From an uncultured Atopobiaceae bacterium (lineage in GTDB: Bacteria > Actinomycetota > Coriobacteriia > Coriobacteriales > Atopobiaceae), in the NCBI GenBank assembly GCA_944321005.1, contig CALUJT010000134.1, positions 1 through 6,496 of the forward strand: a stretch of DNA of 6,496 bases, in the 5' to 3' direction. The translations under genes and the position numbers were made by a program. The notes under the pieces were generated by a model. The model searched no databases and was not told the DNA's origin. It saw only the letters and a list, made by a program, of their open reading frames with translations. Below are positions 1-5,111 of the stretch, in pieces (positions within the stretch are counted from its first letter, which is position 1; each line of letters begins with the position of its first letter).

Positions 1-147
1 GCCATCATGGGCGCCGGCGCCGCCAAGGACCCCAAGTCCGTCAACTGGGGCGTCGCCAAGGAGATGGTCCTCACCTGGGTCTTCACGTTCCCGGGCTGCG
101 GCGTCATCGGCTTTCTGCTCGCCAAGCTCTTCCTCGTCCTGTTCTAG
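1..147 (+). CDS. pit: PiT-family inorganic phosphate transporter, C-terminal end (partial)
   Basis: The frame is open from base 1 and ends at TAG 145-147, giving the last 48 residues of a protein whose start lies outside the window. The fragment begins AIMGAGAAKDPKSVNWGVAK, followed by a hydrophobic segment and a second hydrophobic stretch ending in FLVLF at the extreme C-terminus. A small glycine/alanine-rich segment, then a WGVAK-type loop, then a W-x-x-T-x-P helix is how PiT (PHO4-type) phosphate permeases end. The family imports inorganic phosphate with a cation across the cytoplasmic membrane. The DUF47 gene 69 nt downstream on the same strand supports the call, because pit and DUF47 genes are commonly paired. 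The identification rests on the C-terminus and context only; another multi-spanning permease is possible but less likely. Confidence 0.8.
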   Translation, partial: AIMGAGAAKDPKSVNWGVAKEMVLTWVFTFPGCGVIGFLLAKLFLVLF

Positions 148-155
148 TAGCGCTC

Positions 156-175
156 GAGCGGCGAGCCCGCCGCTC
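156..175 (+). terminator. Intercistronic GC-rich hairpin between pit and DUF47 gene
   Basis: GAGCGGCG (156-163) and CGCCGCTC (168-175) form a perfect 8-bp stem with a 4-nt AGCC loop, 8 nt after the pit stop codon and followed by TTCTCG. It has no real U-tract. It could be a weak terminator/attenuator or an RNA-stability hairpin that lets the two genes be expressed at different levels. The DUF47 gene still has its own good ribosome binding site 30 nt further on. Confidence 0.4.
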
Positions 176-216
176 TTCTCGACCGTTCCTATCGCCCAGC
201 CCGAAAAGGAGTCCAC

Positions 217-843
217 ATGCCCCGCATCAAGAAGGAAGACGAGTTCTACACCATGCTCAAGGAGTTCGCCGCGCTCATCGTCGACGCAGCGGACGAGTAC
301 AACGAGATCATCTGCAACTTCCCGGAGTCCATGAGCTCCGTCCCTCAGATGAAGGTCTACGAGTCCAAGGCTGACGAGCGCGTCAAGGCCATCATGGCCA
401 AGCTCTACACCTCCTTCATCACCCCCATCGACCGCGAGGACATCTCGTCGCTCGCCCTGGCCATGGACGACGTGGTTGACTCCATGTACGGCGTGGCGGT
501 GCGCCTTGACCTCTTCAACATCGGCGACCTGCGCATCGAGGCCAAGCAGATCTCGGAGCTCACGGTCCACGCCGTCCACGAGATGCAGGAGATGATCAAC
601 CACCTGCCCGACTACAAGAAGGACCGCGTGGTCCTGGAGAAGGCCATCAGCGTGGGCACCGTGGAGGACGAGGGCGACACCGTCTACCAGCAGGCGCTGC
701 GCCGCCTCTTCTCCGACGAGGAGGACGCCTCCGGCAAGTACGCGGTCACCTGGCTGCGCATCTTCGACCGCATGGAGCTCTGCCTCGACGCGTGCGACCG
801 CGTCTCCGGCATCGTGCGCGACATCATCATGAAGGACGCGTAG
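217..843 (+). CDS. DUF47 / PhoU-like phosphate transport accessory protein
   Basis: This 208-residue, largely helical soluble protein belongs to the DUF47 (PhoU-divergent) family, whose members are usually 200-220 residues, so it appears full length. Features seen are the near-diagnostic block FITPIDREDI at residues 67-76, followed by a DD-x-x-D segment (84-88), and a C-terminal helix with ELCLDACDRV (187-196). E/D-x-x-x-D pairs at 49-53, 84-88 and 187-191 match the metal-binding pattern of PhoU-type helical bundles. The start is fixed by AAGGAG (206-211), 5 nt before the ATG. By family knowledge it is a cytoplasmic partner or regulator of the adjacent PiT permease, but its biochemical role is poorly defined. 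It is probably co-transcribed with pit, and its stop codon abuts the hairpin element at 844-983. Confidence 0.9.
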   Translation: MPRIKKEDEFYTMLKEFAALIVDAADEYNEIICNFPESMSSVPQMKVYESKADERVKAIMAKLYTSFITPIDREDISSLALAMDDVVDSMYGVAVRLDLFNIGDLRIEAKQISELTVHAVHEMQEMINHLPDYKKDRVVLEKAISVGTVEDEGDTVYQQALRRLFSDEEDASGKYAVTWLRIFDRMELCLDACDRVSGIVRDIIMKDA

Positions 844-983
844 GGCGAGAAGAACGTCCATCGCGCGCTTGCCGCCCCGCCGGCCCCTCTGACTTTCACG
901 CGGAACTGCGCTTCGCGAAAGATTCCGCTTAGAAAGTCAGAGGGGCCGGCGGGGCGGTCGTCTCTGGGCGGGTTCTCTTACCG
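844..983 (+). repeat. Family A structured hairpin element, copy 1
   Basis: The element starts directly after the DUF47 stop codon with GGCGAGAAGAAC (844-855) and ends with TTCTCTTACCG (973-983). Inside is a perfect 26-bp stem (872-897 with 932-957). It is followed by an asymmetric AC/TTA internal loop (898-899 / 929-931). Next comes an 8-bp stem (900-907 with 920-928, A922 bulged), then a G/AA internal loop (908 / 918-919), then a 3-bp CGC/GCG stem closed by TTC (912-914). The end motifs can also pair, GAGAA 847-851 with TTCTC 973-977. A second copy with the same architecture and different stem sequence lies at 5112-5232. It may act as a terminator or 3'-end element for pit-DUF47. There is no U-run, only the pyrimidine-rich TTCTCTT at the end. 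Confidence 0.8.
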
Positions 984-1000
984 CTGTGGGGGTCGTGGCG

Positions 1001-1009
1001 TGATACAGT
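1001..1009 (+). promoter_or_regulatory. Extended -10 promoter element of the toxin-antitoxin operon
   Basis: TGATACAGT has the TGn-TAnnnT form of an extended -10 element. It would place the start of transcription at about 1016, inside the palindrome at 1011-1025. No good -35 hexamer is present at 16-18 nt; the end of the family A element (TTACCG) lies near this position but at a poor spacing of 20. This is an inference from pattern only. Confidence 0.4.
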
Positions 1010-1010
1010 T

Positions 1011-1025
1011 GTTGTACGGTACAAC
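1011..1025. promoter_or_regulatory. Palindromic operator of the toxin-antitoxin operon
   Basis: GTTGTAC-G-GTACAAC is a perfect inverted repeat with 7-bp arms around one central base. It ends 18 nt before the antitoxin start codon and overlaps the predicted transcription start. A site of this size and position fits binding by a ribbon-helix-helix antitoxin dimer, which normally autorepresses its operon, strengthened by the toxin complex. Confidence 0.65.
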
Positions 1026-1043
1026 GCTTCGAGGAGGTGGACC

Positions 1044-1346
1044 GTGGACGCGATGGTTACGGGCCGGATGTCGCAGGCCAAGAAGGAACTGGGCAACCAG
1101 GTGCTCAGGGAGCTTGGGACCAACGCCTCTCAGGTGATTAACGAGCTGTATGACTACGTCATCTCCCGGCGCGCGCTGCCCTTCTCGGCCTCTGGGGAGG
1201 GGCGGGAGGCGCGGCTGCGCGCCGCCGTTGCAGCGGTGGATGCCGTCCCCAGGGTTGAGCTCGACGAGCGGTTTGCGGCAATGGACGTGAGGCAGGCGCG
1301 GGCGGAGCGGCTTGCCGACGCCGGCCTGATGGGGGACGCGCGATGA
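1044..1346 (+). CDS. RelB/DinJ-family type II antitoxin
   Basis: This 100-residue protein has a N-terminal part that resembles RelB/DinJ ribbon-helix-helix antitoxins: a short strand, helix KKELGNQVLRELG (13-25), a turn with TNASQVINELYDYVI (26-40) and the family's typical RRALPF (42-47). The C-terminal half is charged, rich in Ala, Arg and Glu and low in hydrophobic core. This fits a disordered toxin-wrapping tail, and it is longer than in many DinJ proteins. The start is GTG 1044, chosen because AGGAGG (1032-1037) sits 6 nt upstream; an in-frame ATG at 1053 is further away. It overlaps the PIN gene by ATGA, so translation is probably coupled. It should neutralise the toxin and repress the operon through 1011-1025. 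Codons are less GC-biased in third position than in flanking genes, which hints at acquisition. Confidence 0.75.
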   Translation: MDAMVTGRMSQAKKELGNQVLRELGTNASQVINELYDYVISRRALPFSASGEGREARLRAAVAAVDAVPRVELDERFAAMDVRQARAERLADAGLMGDAR

Positions 1347-1801
1347 TTCGCGTGCTCGTGGACAGCAACGTGCTCGTTGACTTTCTCGCCCGACGCGGTG
1401 GCTTCTACGAGCTCGCGCGGAAGCTCATGATCTTTGCCGAGATGGGAGACTATGAGCTCTGGGTGAGCTCGTCGCAGGTCACTGACATCTTCTACGTGCT
1501 GAGCAACGGCGGGCGCCCGTCGTGCGTGTCTGCGGCGCGAGATGCGCTGCGGGCACTGAGGCGCTTTGTGCGCGTGTGCGCCCCGGGAGAGCGCGAGGTC
1601 GACCGCGCGCTGGACTCCGACTGGCCCGACTTCGAGGACGCGCTGGTGTACCAGGTTGCCACGAGCATCGATGCGTCCGTCATCGTGACGAGGAGCGCGC
1701 TCAACTTTGGGCGCTCGGCCATACCCGTGCGCACGCCCGAGGAGTTCTTCTCGTGGATGGAGCAGCGCAATCACCTTGCGTACGACGAGGTTGCGTTCTG
1801 A
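1343..1801 (+). CDS. PIN-domain toxin (putative ribonuclease)
   Basis: This 152-residue single-domain PIN protein begins MIRVLVDSNVLVDFL, with the first catalytic Asp at residue 7 and a second Asp at 13. The second acidic cluster is DWPDFEDAL (93-101), where D96 and D99 are the likely metal ligands. The last motif reads IVTRSALNF (114-122), followed by IPVRTPEEFF (127-136), which is the usual C-terminal ending of this PIN subgroup. PIN toxins are Mg2+/Mn2+-dependent endoribonucleases that cut specific RNAs such as tRNA or rRNA. The family's usual TRN and K-D-F residues are replaced here by S118 and N121, so the fourth metal-binding position may be weak. The gene overlaps the antitoxin stop by 4 nt, without its own strong Shine-Dalgarno, as expected for a coupled toxin. 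The RNA target is unknown. Confidence 0.8.
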   Translation: MIRVLVDSNVLVDFLARRGGFYELARKLMIFAEMGDYELWVSSSQVTDIFYVLSNGGRPSCVSAARDALRALRRFVRVCAPGEREVDRALDSDWPDFEDALVYQVATSIDASVIVTRSALNFGRSAIPVRTPEEFFSWMEQRNHLAYDEVAF

Positions 1802-1846
1802 GCCGAGGCCTCAGCGCTGCGGTGGGAGCGGCGGGTTGACGGGGCG

Positions 1847-1864
1847 TGTCAAAATGCTTTGACA
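1847..1864. promoter_or_regulatory. 18-bp palindrome upstream of the HAD gene, likely operator
   Basis: TGTCAAA-ATGC-TTTGACA is a perfect inverted repeat with 7-bp arms and a 4-bp centre. Its right arm contains a consensus -35 hexamer, TTGACA (1859-1864). It lies just upstream of the extended -10 at 1883-1891, where a transcription factor could block or replace -35 recognition. It differs from the toxin-antitoxin operator, so a different regulator is expected. A short terminator for the toxin operon is a weaker alternative, since no T-run follows. Confidence 0.5.
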
Positions 1865-1882
1865 TGCAGGTCAGCGGTGGTC

Positions 1883-1891
1883 TGCTACACT
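1883..1891 (+). promoter_or_regulatory. Extended -10 promoter element of the HAD gene
   Basis: TGCTACACT is a good extended -10 (TGn-TACACT). The nearest TTGACA (1859-1864) is 21 bp upstream, which is longer than the usual 17. The promoter may therefore rely on the extended -10, or on a regulator bound at the overlapping palindrome. The predicted 5' leader is about 42 nt. Confidence 0.45.
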
Positions 1892-1940
1892 GCTGCCACC
1901 AATCGTCCGTCTGCCCGACCGCCGACCTAAGGAGGCCGCG

Positions 1941-2582
1941 ATGGCGCGCCCGGAGCGTATTGACGCCGTGCTCTTTGACTTTGACGGGACGCTCTGCGAC
2001 ACGGAGCGCCACAACCTCGTGCTCGTGCGAGAGGTGCTCGAGCAGCTGGACGTGCCCATCTCCGAGGAGGAGCTCCATGCGCTCTCCGGCGGGGATGACC
2101 GCGTGGTGGTGCCGCCTATCCTGGAGCGCCACGGATCGCCGTACACGATCGACGACTACGAGCGCCTGCGCGACTACTGCTACCGCACCTACTCCGAGGC
2201 CGACCTCGAGCTGGAGCCGGGCGCGCGCGAGCTCATCGAGGGGCTGCGGGCGCGCGGGGTGGCCGTGGGCCTGGTCTCGACCACGATCGCCCGCTGCGTC
2301 CTCACGGCGCTCAACCGACTTCGCGCGACCGACCTTTTTGACGTGATGGTCTTCGGGGACATGGTCACGCACTGCAAGCCGGACCCGGAGCCCTACCGGC
2401 GCGCGCTCGAGTTCCTCGGCGTGGACGCGACGCACGCCGTGGTGTTCGAGGACTCCTCGACGGGCGTCGCGGCGGGGCAGGCGGCGGGCTGCTACACGTT
2501 TGGCTGCACGCGCTGCGCCATCGGCCAGGACCTGAGCGCTGCCGACGAGCTCATCGACACGTTCGTGGGGCTCGAGCTGTAG
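1941..2582 (+). CDS. HAD-superfamily hydrolase (beta-phosphoglucomutase-like, subfamily IA)
   Basis: This 213-residue protein carries all four HAD motifs. Motif I is LFDFDGTLCD (11-20), with nucleophile D13 and acid/base D15. Motif II is the S113-T114 pair in GLVSTT. Motif III is K146 in CKPDPEPY. Motif IV is VVFEDSSTGV, with E170 and D171. An all-helical cap lies between motifs I and II (about residues 20-95), which marks the phosphoglucomutase-like/phosphoglycolate-phosphatase group. These enzymes remove or move phosphate on small cytoplasmic metabolites through an aspartyl-phosphate; the substrate cannot be read from the sequence. The length is normal for the family. The start is supported by AAGGAGG (1929-1935), 5 nt before the ATG. 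It is transcribed alone, convergent with the threonine aldolase gene. Confidence 0.9.
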   Translation: MARPERIDAVLFDFDGTLCDTERHNLVLVREVLEQLDVPISEEELHALSGGDDRVVVPPILERHGSPYTIDDYERLRDYCYRTYSEADLELEPGARELIEGLRARGVAVGLVSTTIARCVLTALNRLRATDLFDVMVFGDMVTHCKPDPEPYRRALEFLGVDATHAVVFEDSSTGVAAGQAAGCYTFGCTRCAIGQDLSAADELIDTFVGLEL

Positions 2583-2621
2583 CTCCGACCTCTGCGATCG
2601 TCGTTGGCCCGGTGGGGGGAG

Positions 2622-2695
2622 TGCAAAACCTGGCTTCGGGACAGTGATCGGGGCCTGCGGATGCAAAAACCTCGTTCGGGCCGGTGGAAAACTGG
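2622..2695 (+). repeat. Family B units 1 and 2 (sense to the HAD gene)
   Basis: Two related ~34-nt units start at 2622 and 2662. Both run TGCAAAA(A)CCT, then TTCGGG, then an (A/C)GTG(A/G) segment. Unit 1 has a CTTCGG tetraloop core, while unit 2 is altered to GTTCGG. A degenerate further copy can be traced at about 2592-2620 (TCGTTGGCCCGGTGG). They lie 40 nt behind the HAD stop codon and match, on the opposite strand, the units at 2778-2852. Confidence 0.65.
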
Positions 2696-2701
2696 TCCTA
2701 G

Positions 2702-2772
2702 AGCTCGAATTCCTAAGAGCGGCCTAAAGCTCATATGGGAGAACAGTGCTATGCTCCCGCCGAATTCGCGCT
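2702..2772. repeat. Central inverted repeat with nested hairpins
   Basis: AGCTCGAATTC (2702-2712) and GAATTCGCGCT (2762-2772) pair at 10 of 11 positions across a 49-nt centre. The centre holds two smaller hairpins: GAGC/GCTC (2717-2720 / 2729-2732) and GGGAG/CTCCC (2737-2741 / 2754-2758). It lies at the symmetry centre of the family B units. No coding region or ribosome binding site is evident here. Confidence 0.45.
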
Positions 2773-2777
2773 GATGG

Positions 2778-2852
2778 CCCTAAAATCCACCGACCCGAAG
2801 GCCGGTTTTGCAGCTGACCCAGCAAATCACCGGCCCGAAGGCAAGATTTGCA
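2778..2852 (-). repeat. Family B units 3 and 4 (sense to the threonine aldolase gene)
   Basis: These are two minus-strand copies of the same unit, at 2778-2812 and 2819-2852. Unit 3 is the best folder. On the minus strand ACCGGCC-TTCG-GGTCGGT makes a 7-bp stem (one G-T pair) with a UUCG loop, and outer AAAA/TTTT tracts can extend it. Unit 4 keeps GCC-TTCG-GGC with outer AAATC/GATTT. On the plus strand unit 3 reads as a hairpin followed by TTTT, so it could also terminate HAD transcription. They begin 17 nt behind the aldolase stop codon, so the cluster is probably a bidirectional 3'-end region. Confidence 0.7.
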
Positions 2853-2868
2853 GCCCAGGTGCCCCGGC

Positions 2869-3924
2869 CTACGCCAGAGATTCCGCAAGTGCCAGGAGCT
2901 CGTCCACGTCCTCCTGGCGCGTGGCCCAGGAGCAGACGAAGCGCGCGACCACGCTGCCGTCCGGAAGCTCGTAGAAGGTCTCGCAGCCGCATGCGGCCTC
3001 GAAGGCGTCGCGCTGCGCGGGCGTCATGACGAAGAACTGCTGGTTGGACGCGGAGTCGCCGTAGGGTTCGAAGCCAAGGTCGCGCATGCCCGCGCGCAAC
3101 CTGAGCGCGCACTCGTTGGCGTGGCGCGCGAGCCTCCAGTAGAGCGCCTCGCCGCCGTCCATTGCCGGCGCGAACGCGGTCTCGAACTGCACGCCGAGCA
3201 GACGCCCCTTGGCGAGCAGCCCGCCGCGCTCCTTCTGGAGGAACGGGAACGCCTCGCGCAGGCGCGGGTCGGAGATGACCATGGCCTCGCCCATGAGCAT
3301 GCCGTTCTTGGTGCCGCCGATGCAGAACGCCCCGCAGCGCCTGGCGATGTGCTCCAGCGTGAGGCCGCCCGCGGCGGGGGAGGTAAGGCCGCTGCCTAGC
3401 CGCGCGCCGTCGAGGAAGACCGGCAGGCCGTGACCGTCCGCCCAGTCGCAGATCGCGTCGAAGCGCTCGAGGTCCCACACGCCGCCAATCTCGGTGGTGT
3501 TGGAGATGTAGACGCAGCCCGGCCGCGTCATGTGGCGGCCCGTCGAGGTCTGGAAGCGCCAGACGCGCTCGGCAGCCTCGGGGGAGAGGAAGCCGTCACG
3601 GTCGTCCGTGGGCAGCACGGTGCGCCCGCACGCCGCCACGGCGCCGGTCTCGTGCACGTTGATGTGGGCGTCCGGCGTGCAGACGGCGCCCTCCCAGTCC
3701 CGCAGCAGCCCCGTCACGCCGATGACGTTGGCCGACGTCCCACCGATGCAAAACTCCACGTCCACGTCATTGCGCCCGCATGCCGCGCGGATGAGCTCGC
3801 GGGTGCGCTCGCAGTGGGCGTCGCCCTCGGTGTAGCCGACGGTCTGCTCGTCGTTGGTCGCCACGAGCGCGGCCATGATCTCGGGTGCCGCGCCCTCGGA
3901 GTAGTCATTGCGGAACATGCGCAT
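2869..3924 (-). CDS. ltaE: Low-specificity L-threonine aldolase (PLP-dependent)
   Basis: This 351-residue protein belongs to the threonine aldolase/beta-eliminating lyase family (PLP fold type I), which cleaves L-threonine or L-allo-threonine to glycine and acetaldehyde in the cytosol. N-terminal FRNDYSEGAAPEIM (4-17), QTVGYTEGDAH (27-37) and the phosphate-binding region FCIGGTSANV (58-67) are family blocks. H91 lies where the histidine that stacks on PLP is expected. FLDGARLGSG (170-179) carries the pyridine-nitrogen aspartate D172 and R175. IGGTKNGML (202-210) carries the Schiff-base lysine K206. The length is close to the usual 340-350. The start at 3924 has GAGG 6 nt upstream; a second in-frame ATG two codons later is possible. 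The gene is divergent from ilvE and convergent with the HAD gene. Stereospecificity cannot be told; the symbol is by family resemblance. Confidence 0.88.
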   Translation of the reverse strand: MRMFRNDYSEGAAPEIMAALVATNDEQTVGYTEGDAHCERTRELIRAACGRNDVDVEFCIGGTSANVIGVTGLLRDWEGAVCTPDAHINVHETGAVAACGRTVLPTDDRDGFLSPEAAERVWRFQTSTGRHMTRPGCVYISNTTEIGGVWDLERFDAICDWADGHGLPVFLDGARLGSGLTSPAAGGLTLEHIARRCGAFCIGGTKNGMLMGEAMVISDPRLREAFPFLQKERGGLLAKGRLLGVQFETAFAPAMDGGEALYWRLARHANECALRLRAGMRDLGFEPYGDSASNQQFFVMTPAQRDAFEAACGCETFYELPDGSVVARFVCSWATRQEDVDELLALAESLA

Positions 3925-3946
3925 GGTGTGCCTCGGCTCTTCTGGG

Positions 3947-3972
3947 GCTGGGTTCGTGTCCCAGCAATGTTA
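3947..3972 (-). promoter_or_regulatory. Putative ltaE promoter region with small palindrome
   Basis: On the minus strand TAACAT (3967-3972) could serve as a -10, placing the start of transcription near 3960. A perfect 6-bp inverted repeat, GCTGGG (3947-3952) with CCCAGC (3960-3965) around 7 nt, overlaps that point. It could be an operator or part of a leader hairpin. No clear -35 hexamer is present, and the shared 140-nt gap with ilvE shows no convincing plus-strand promoter. Confidence 0.25.
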
Positions 3973-4064
3973 CAACCTCAGCAACCGGCCGCGCCCTGCG
4001 CCCGCAAAGGGTTTATCGTCTTCGCAGCACGCATCGCACGCAATCCCGGCACGAGGGGGCAACC

Positions 4065-5111
4065 ATGGCAGTGGAGAAGAAGGACATCGACTGGGGCAGC
4101 CTCGGCTTTGCCTACCAGCCCACCGACTACAGCTACGTCTGCAACTATCACGACGGTGCCTGGGAGGAGGGCGGCCTCACCACCGACCACACCCTCACGC
4201 TCTCCGAGTGCGCGGGCATCTTCCACTACTGCCAGGAGGTCTTCGAGGGCCTCAAGGCCTACACCACCGAGAGCGGCGACATCGTCTGCTTCCGCCCGGA
4301 CCTCAACGCCAGCCGCATGGCCGACTCCGCGCGCCGCATCGTGATGCCGCCCTTCCCCGAGGACAAGTTCGTCGAGGCGGTCAAGATGGTCGTCAAGGCC
4401 AACGAGGCCTGGGTGCCGCCCTTCGGCTCCGGCGCCACGCTCTACGTGCGCCCCTTCATGGTGGCCACCGGCGAGGTCATCGGCGTGAAGCCCGCCGACG
4501 AGTACCAGTTCCGCATCCTCGTGACGCCCGTGGGCCCGTACTACTCCGGCGGCGTCAAGCCCGTGGCCCTCAAGGTCCCCGAGTACGACCGCGCCGCGCC
4601 CCACGGCACCGGCGCCATCAAGGCCGGCCTCAACTACGCCATGTCGCTCTACCCGAGCGTCCAGGCGCATGCCGAGGGCTTCGCGGACAACATGTTCCTC
4701 GACCCGCAGACCCACACCTTCGTGGAGGAGTCCGGCGGCGCCAACTTCCTGTTCGTTGACCGCGAGGGCACGCTCGTGGTGCCGCAGTCGGCCACCGACT
4801 CCATCCTGCCCTCCATCACGCGTCGCAGCCTCGTGCAGGTGGCGCAGGAGATGCTCGGCATGACCGTGGTGGAGCGCCCGGTCAAGTTCGAGGAGGTCGC
4901 GGAGGGTGCCTTCGTCGAGTGCGGCATGTGCGGCACCGCGGCCGTGATCTCGCCGGTGGGCAAGGTCGTGAACGGCGACGTCGAGGTCACCTTCGGCGAG
5001 GGCGGCATGGAGCACGTGGGCCCCGTCATGTCCAAGCTGCGCGAGACGCTCACCGGCATCCAGGCCGGCGAGATCGAGGGCCCCGAGGGCTGGGTCGTCA
5101 AGATCTGCTAG
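4065..5111 (+). CDS. ilvE: Branched-chain amino acid aminotransferase
   Basis: This 348-residue fold-type IV PLP aminotransferase catalyses the last step of leucine, isoleucine and valine synthesis (2-keto acid plus glutamate), and the first step of their breakdown. Diagnostic blocks, in order, are VFEGLKAY (59-66), RPDLNASRM (77-85), LYVRPFM (126-132), GTGAIKAGLNYAMSL (181-195) with Schiff-base K186, EESGGANFLF (221-230) with E222 near the pyridine nitrogen, SITRRSL (250-256), and CGTAAVISPVG (289-299), which holds the PLP phosphate. The size fits the longer BCAT type. The start at ATG 4065 is favoured over upstream in-frame positions because GAGGGGG (4053-4059) lies 5 nt before it and homology begins there. 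A CGMC pair (C286, C289) precedes the phosphate-binding loop. The gene is followed at once by the family A element. Confidence 0.95.
   Translation: MAVEKKDIDWGSLGFAYQPTDYSYVCNYHDGAWEEGGLTTDHTLTLSECAGIFHYCQEVFEGLKAYTTESGDIVCFRPDLNASRMADSARRIVMPPFPEDKFVEAVKMVVKANEAWVPPFGSGATLYVRPFMVATGEVIGVKPADEYQFRILVTPVGPYYSGGVKPVALKVPEYDRAAPHGTGAIKAGLNYAMSLYPSVQAHAEGFADNMFLDPQTHTFVEESGGANFLFVDREGTLVVPQSATDSILPSITRRSLVQVAQEMLGMTVVERPVKFEEVAEGAFVECGMCGTAAVISPVGKVVNGDVEVTFGEGGMEHVGPVMSKLRETLTGIQAGEIEGPEGWVVKIC

Noticed and set aside
844..983. Family A element as an integron attC recombination site
   Set aside because: The folded form with unpaired bases is suggestive, but the end motifs do not fit the attC core sites RYYYAAC and GTTRRRY, and there is no integrase or gene cassette in the window.
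1701..2666. 321-codon open frame antisense to the HAD gene
   Set aside because: It covers the toxin end, promoter region and repeat units in one frame, has biased composition and no ribosome binding site; the plus-strand HAD gene carries all catalytic motifs.
2492..2734. 80-codon open frame on the minus strand
   Set aside because: It is translated from repeat units and antisense HAD sequence, with no Shine-Dalgarno and no recognisable domain.
2622..2852. CRISPR array
   Set aside because: Units are degenerate, change orientation in the middle, have spacers of about 6 nt between neighbours and no cas genes nearby.
2735..2974. 79-codon open frame on the plus strand
   Set aside because: It has no ribosome binding site, runs through family B units and then antisense into the threonine aldolase gene, and has low-complexity composition at the end.
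3885..4064. N-terminal extension of the ilvE product
   Set aside because: The open frame continues upstream, but those codons overlap the divergent ltaE start region, lack family resemblance, and the good ribosome binding site is directly before ATG 4065.
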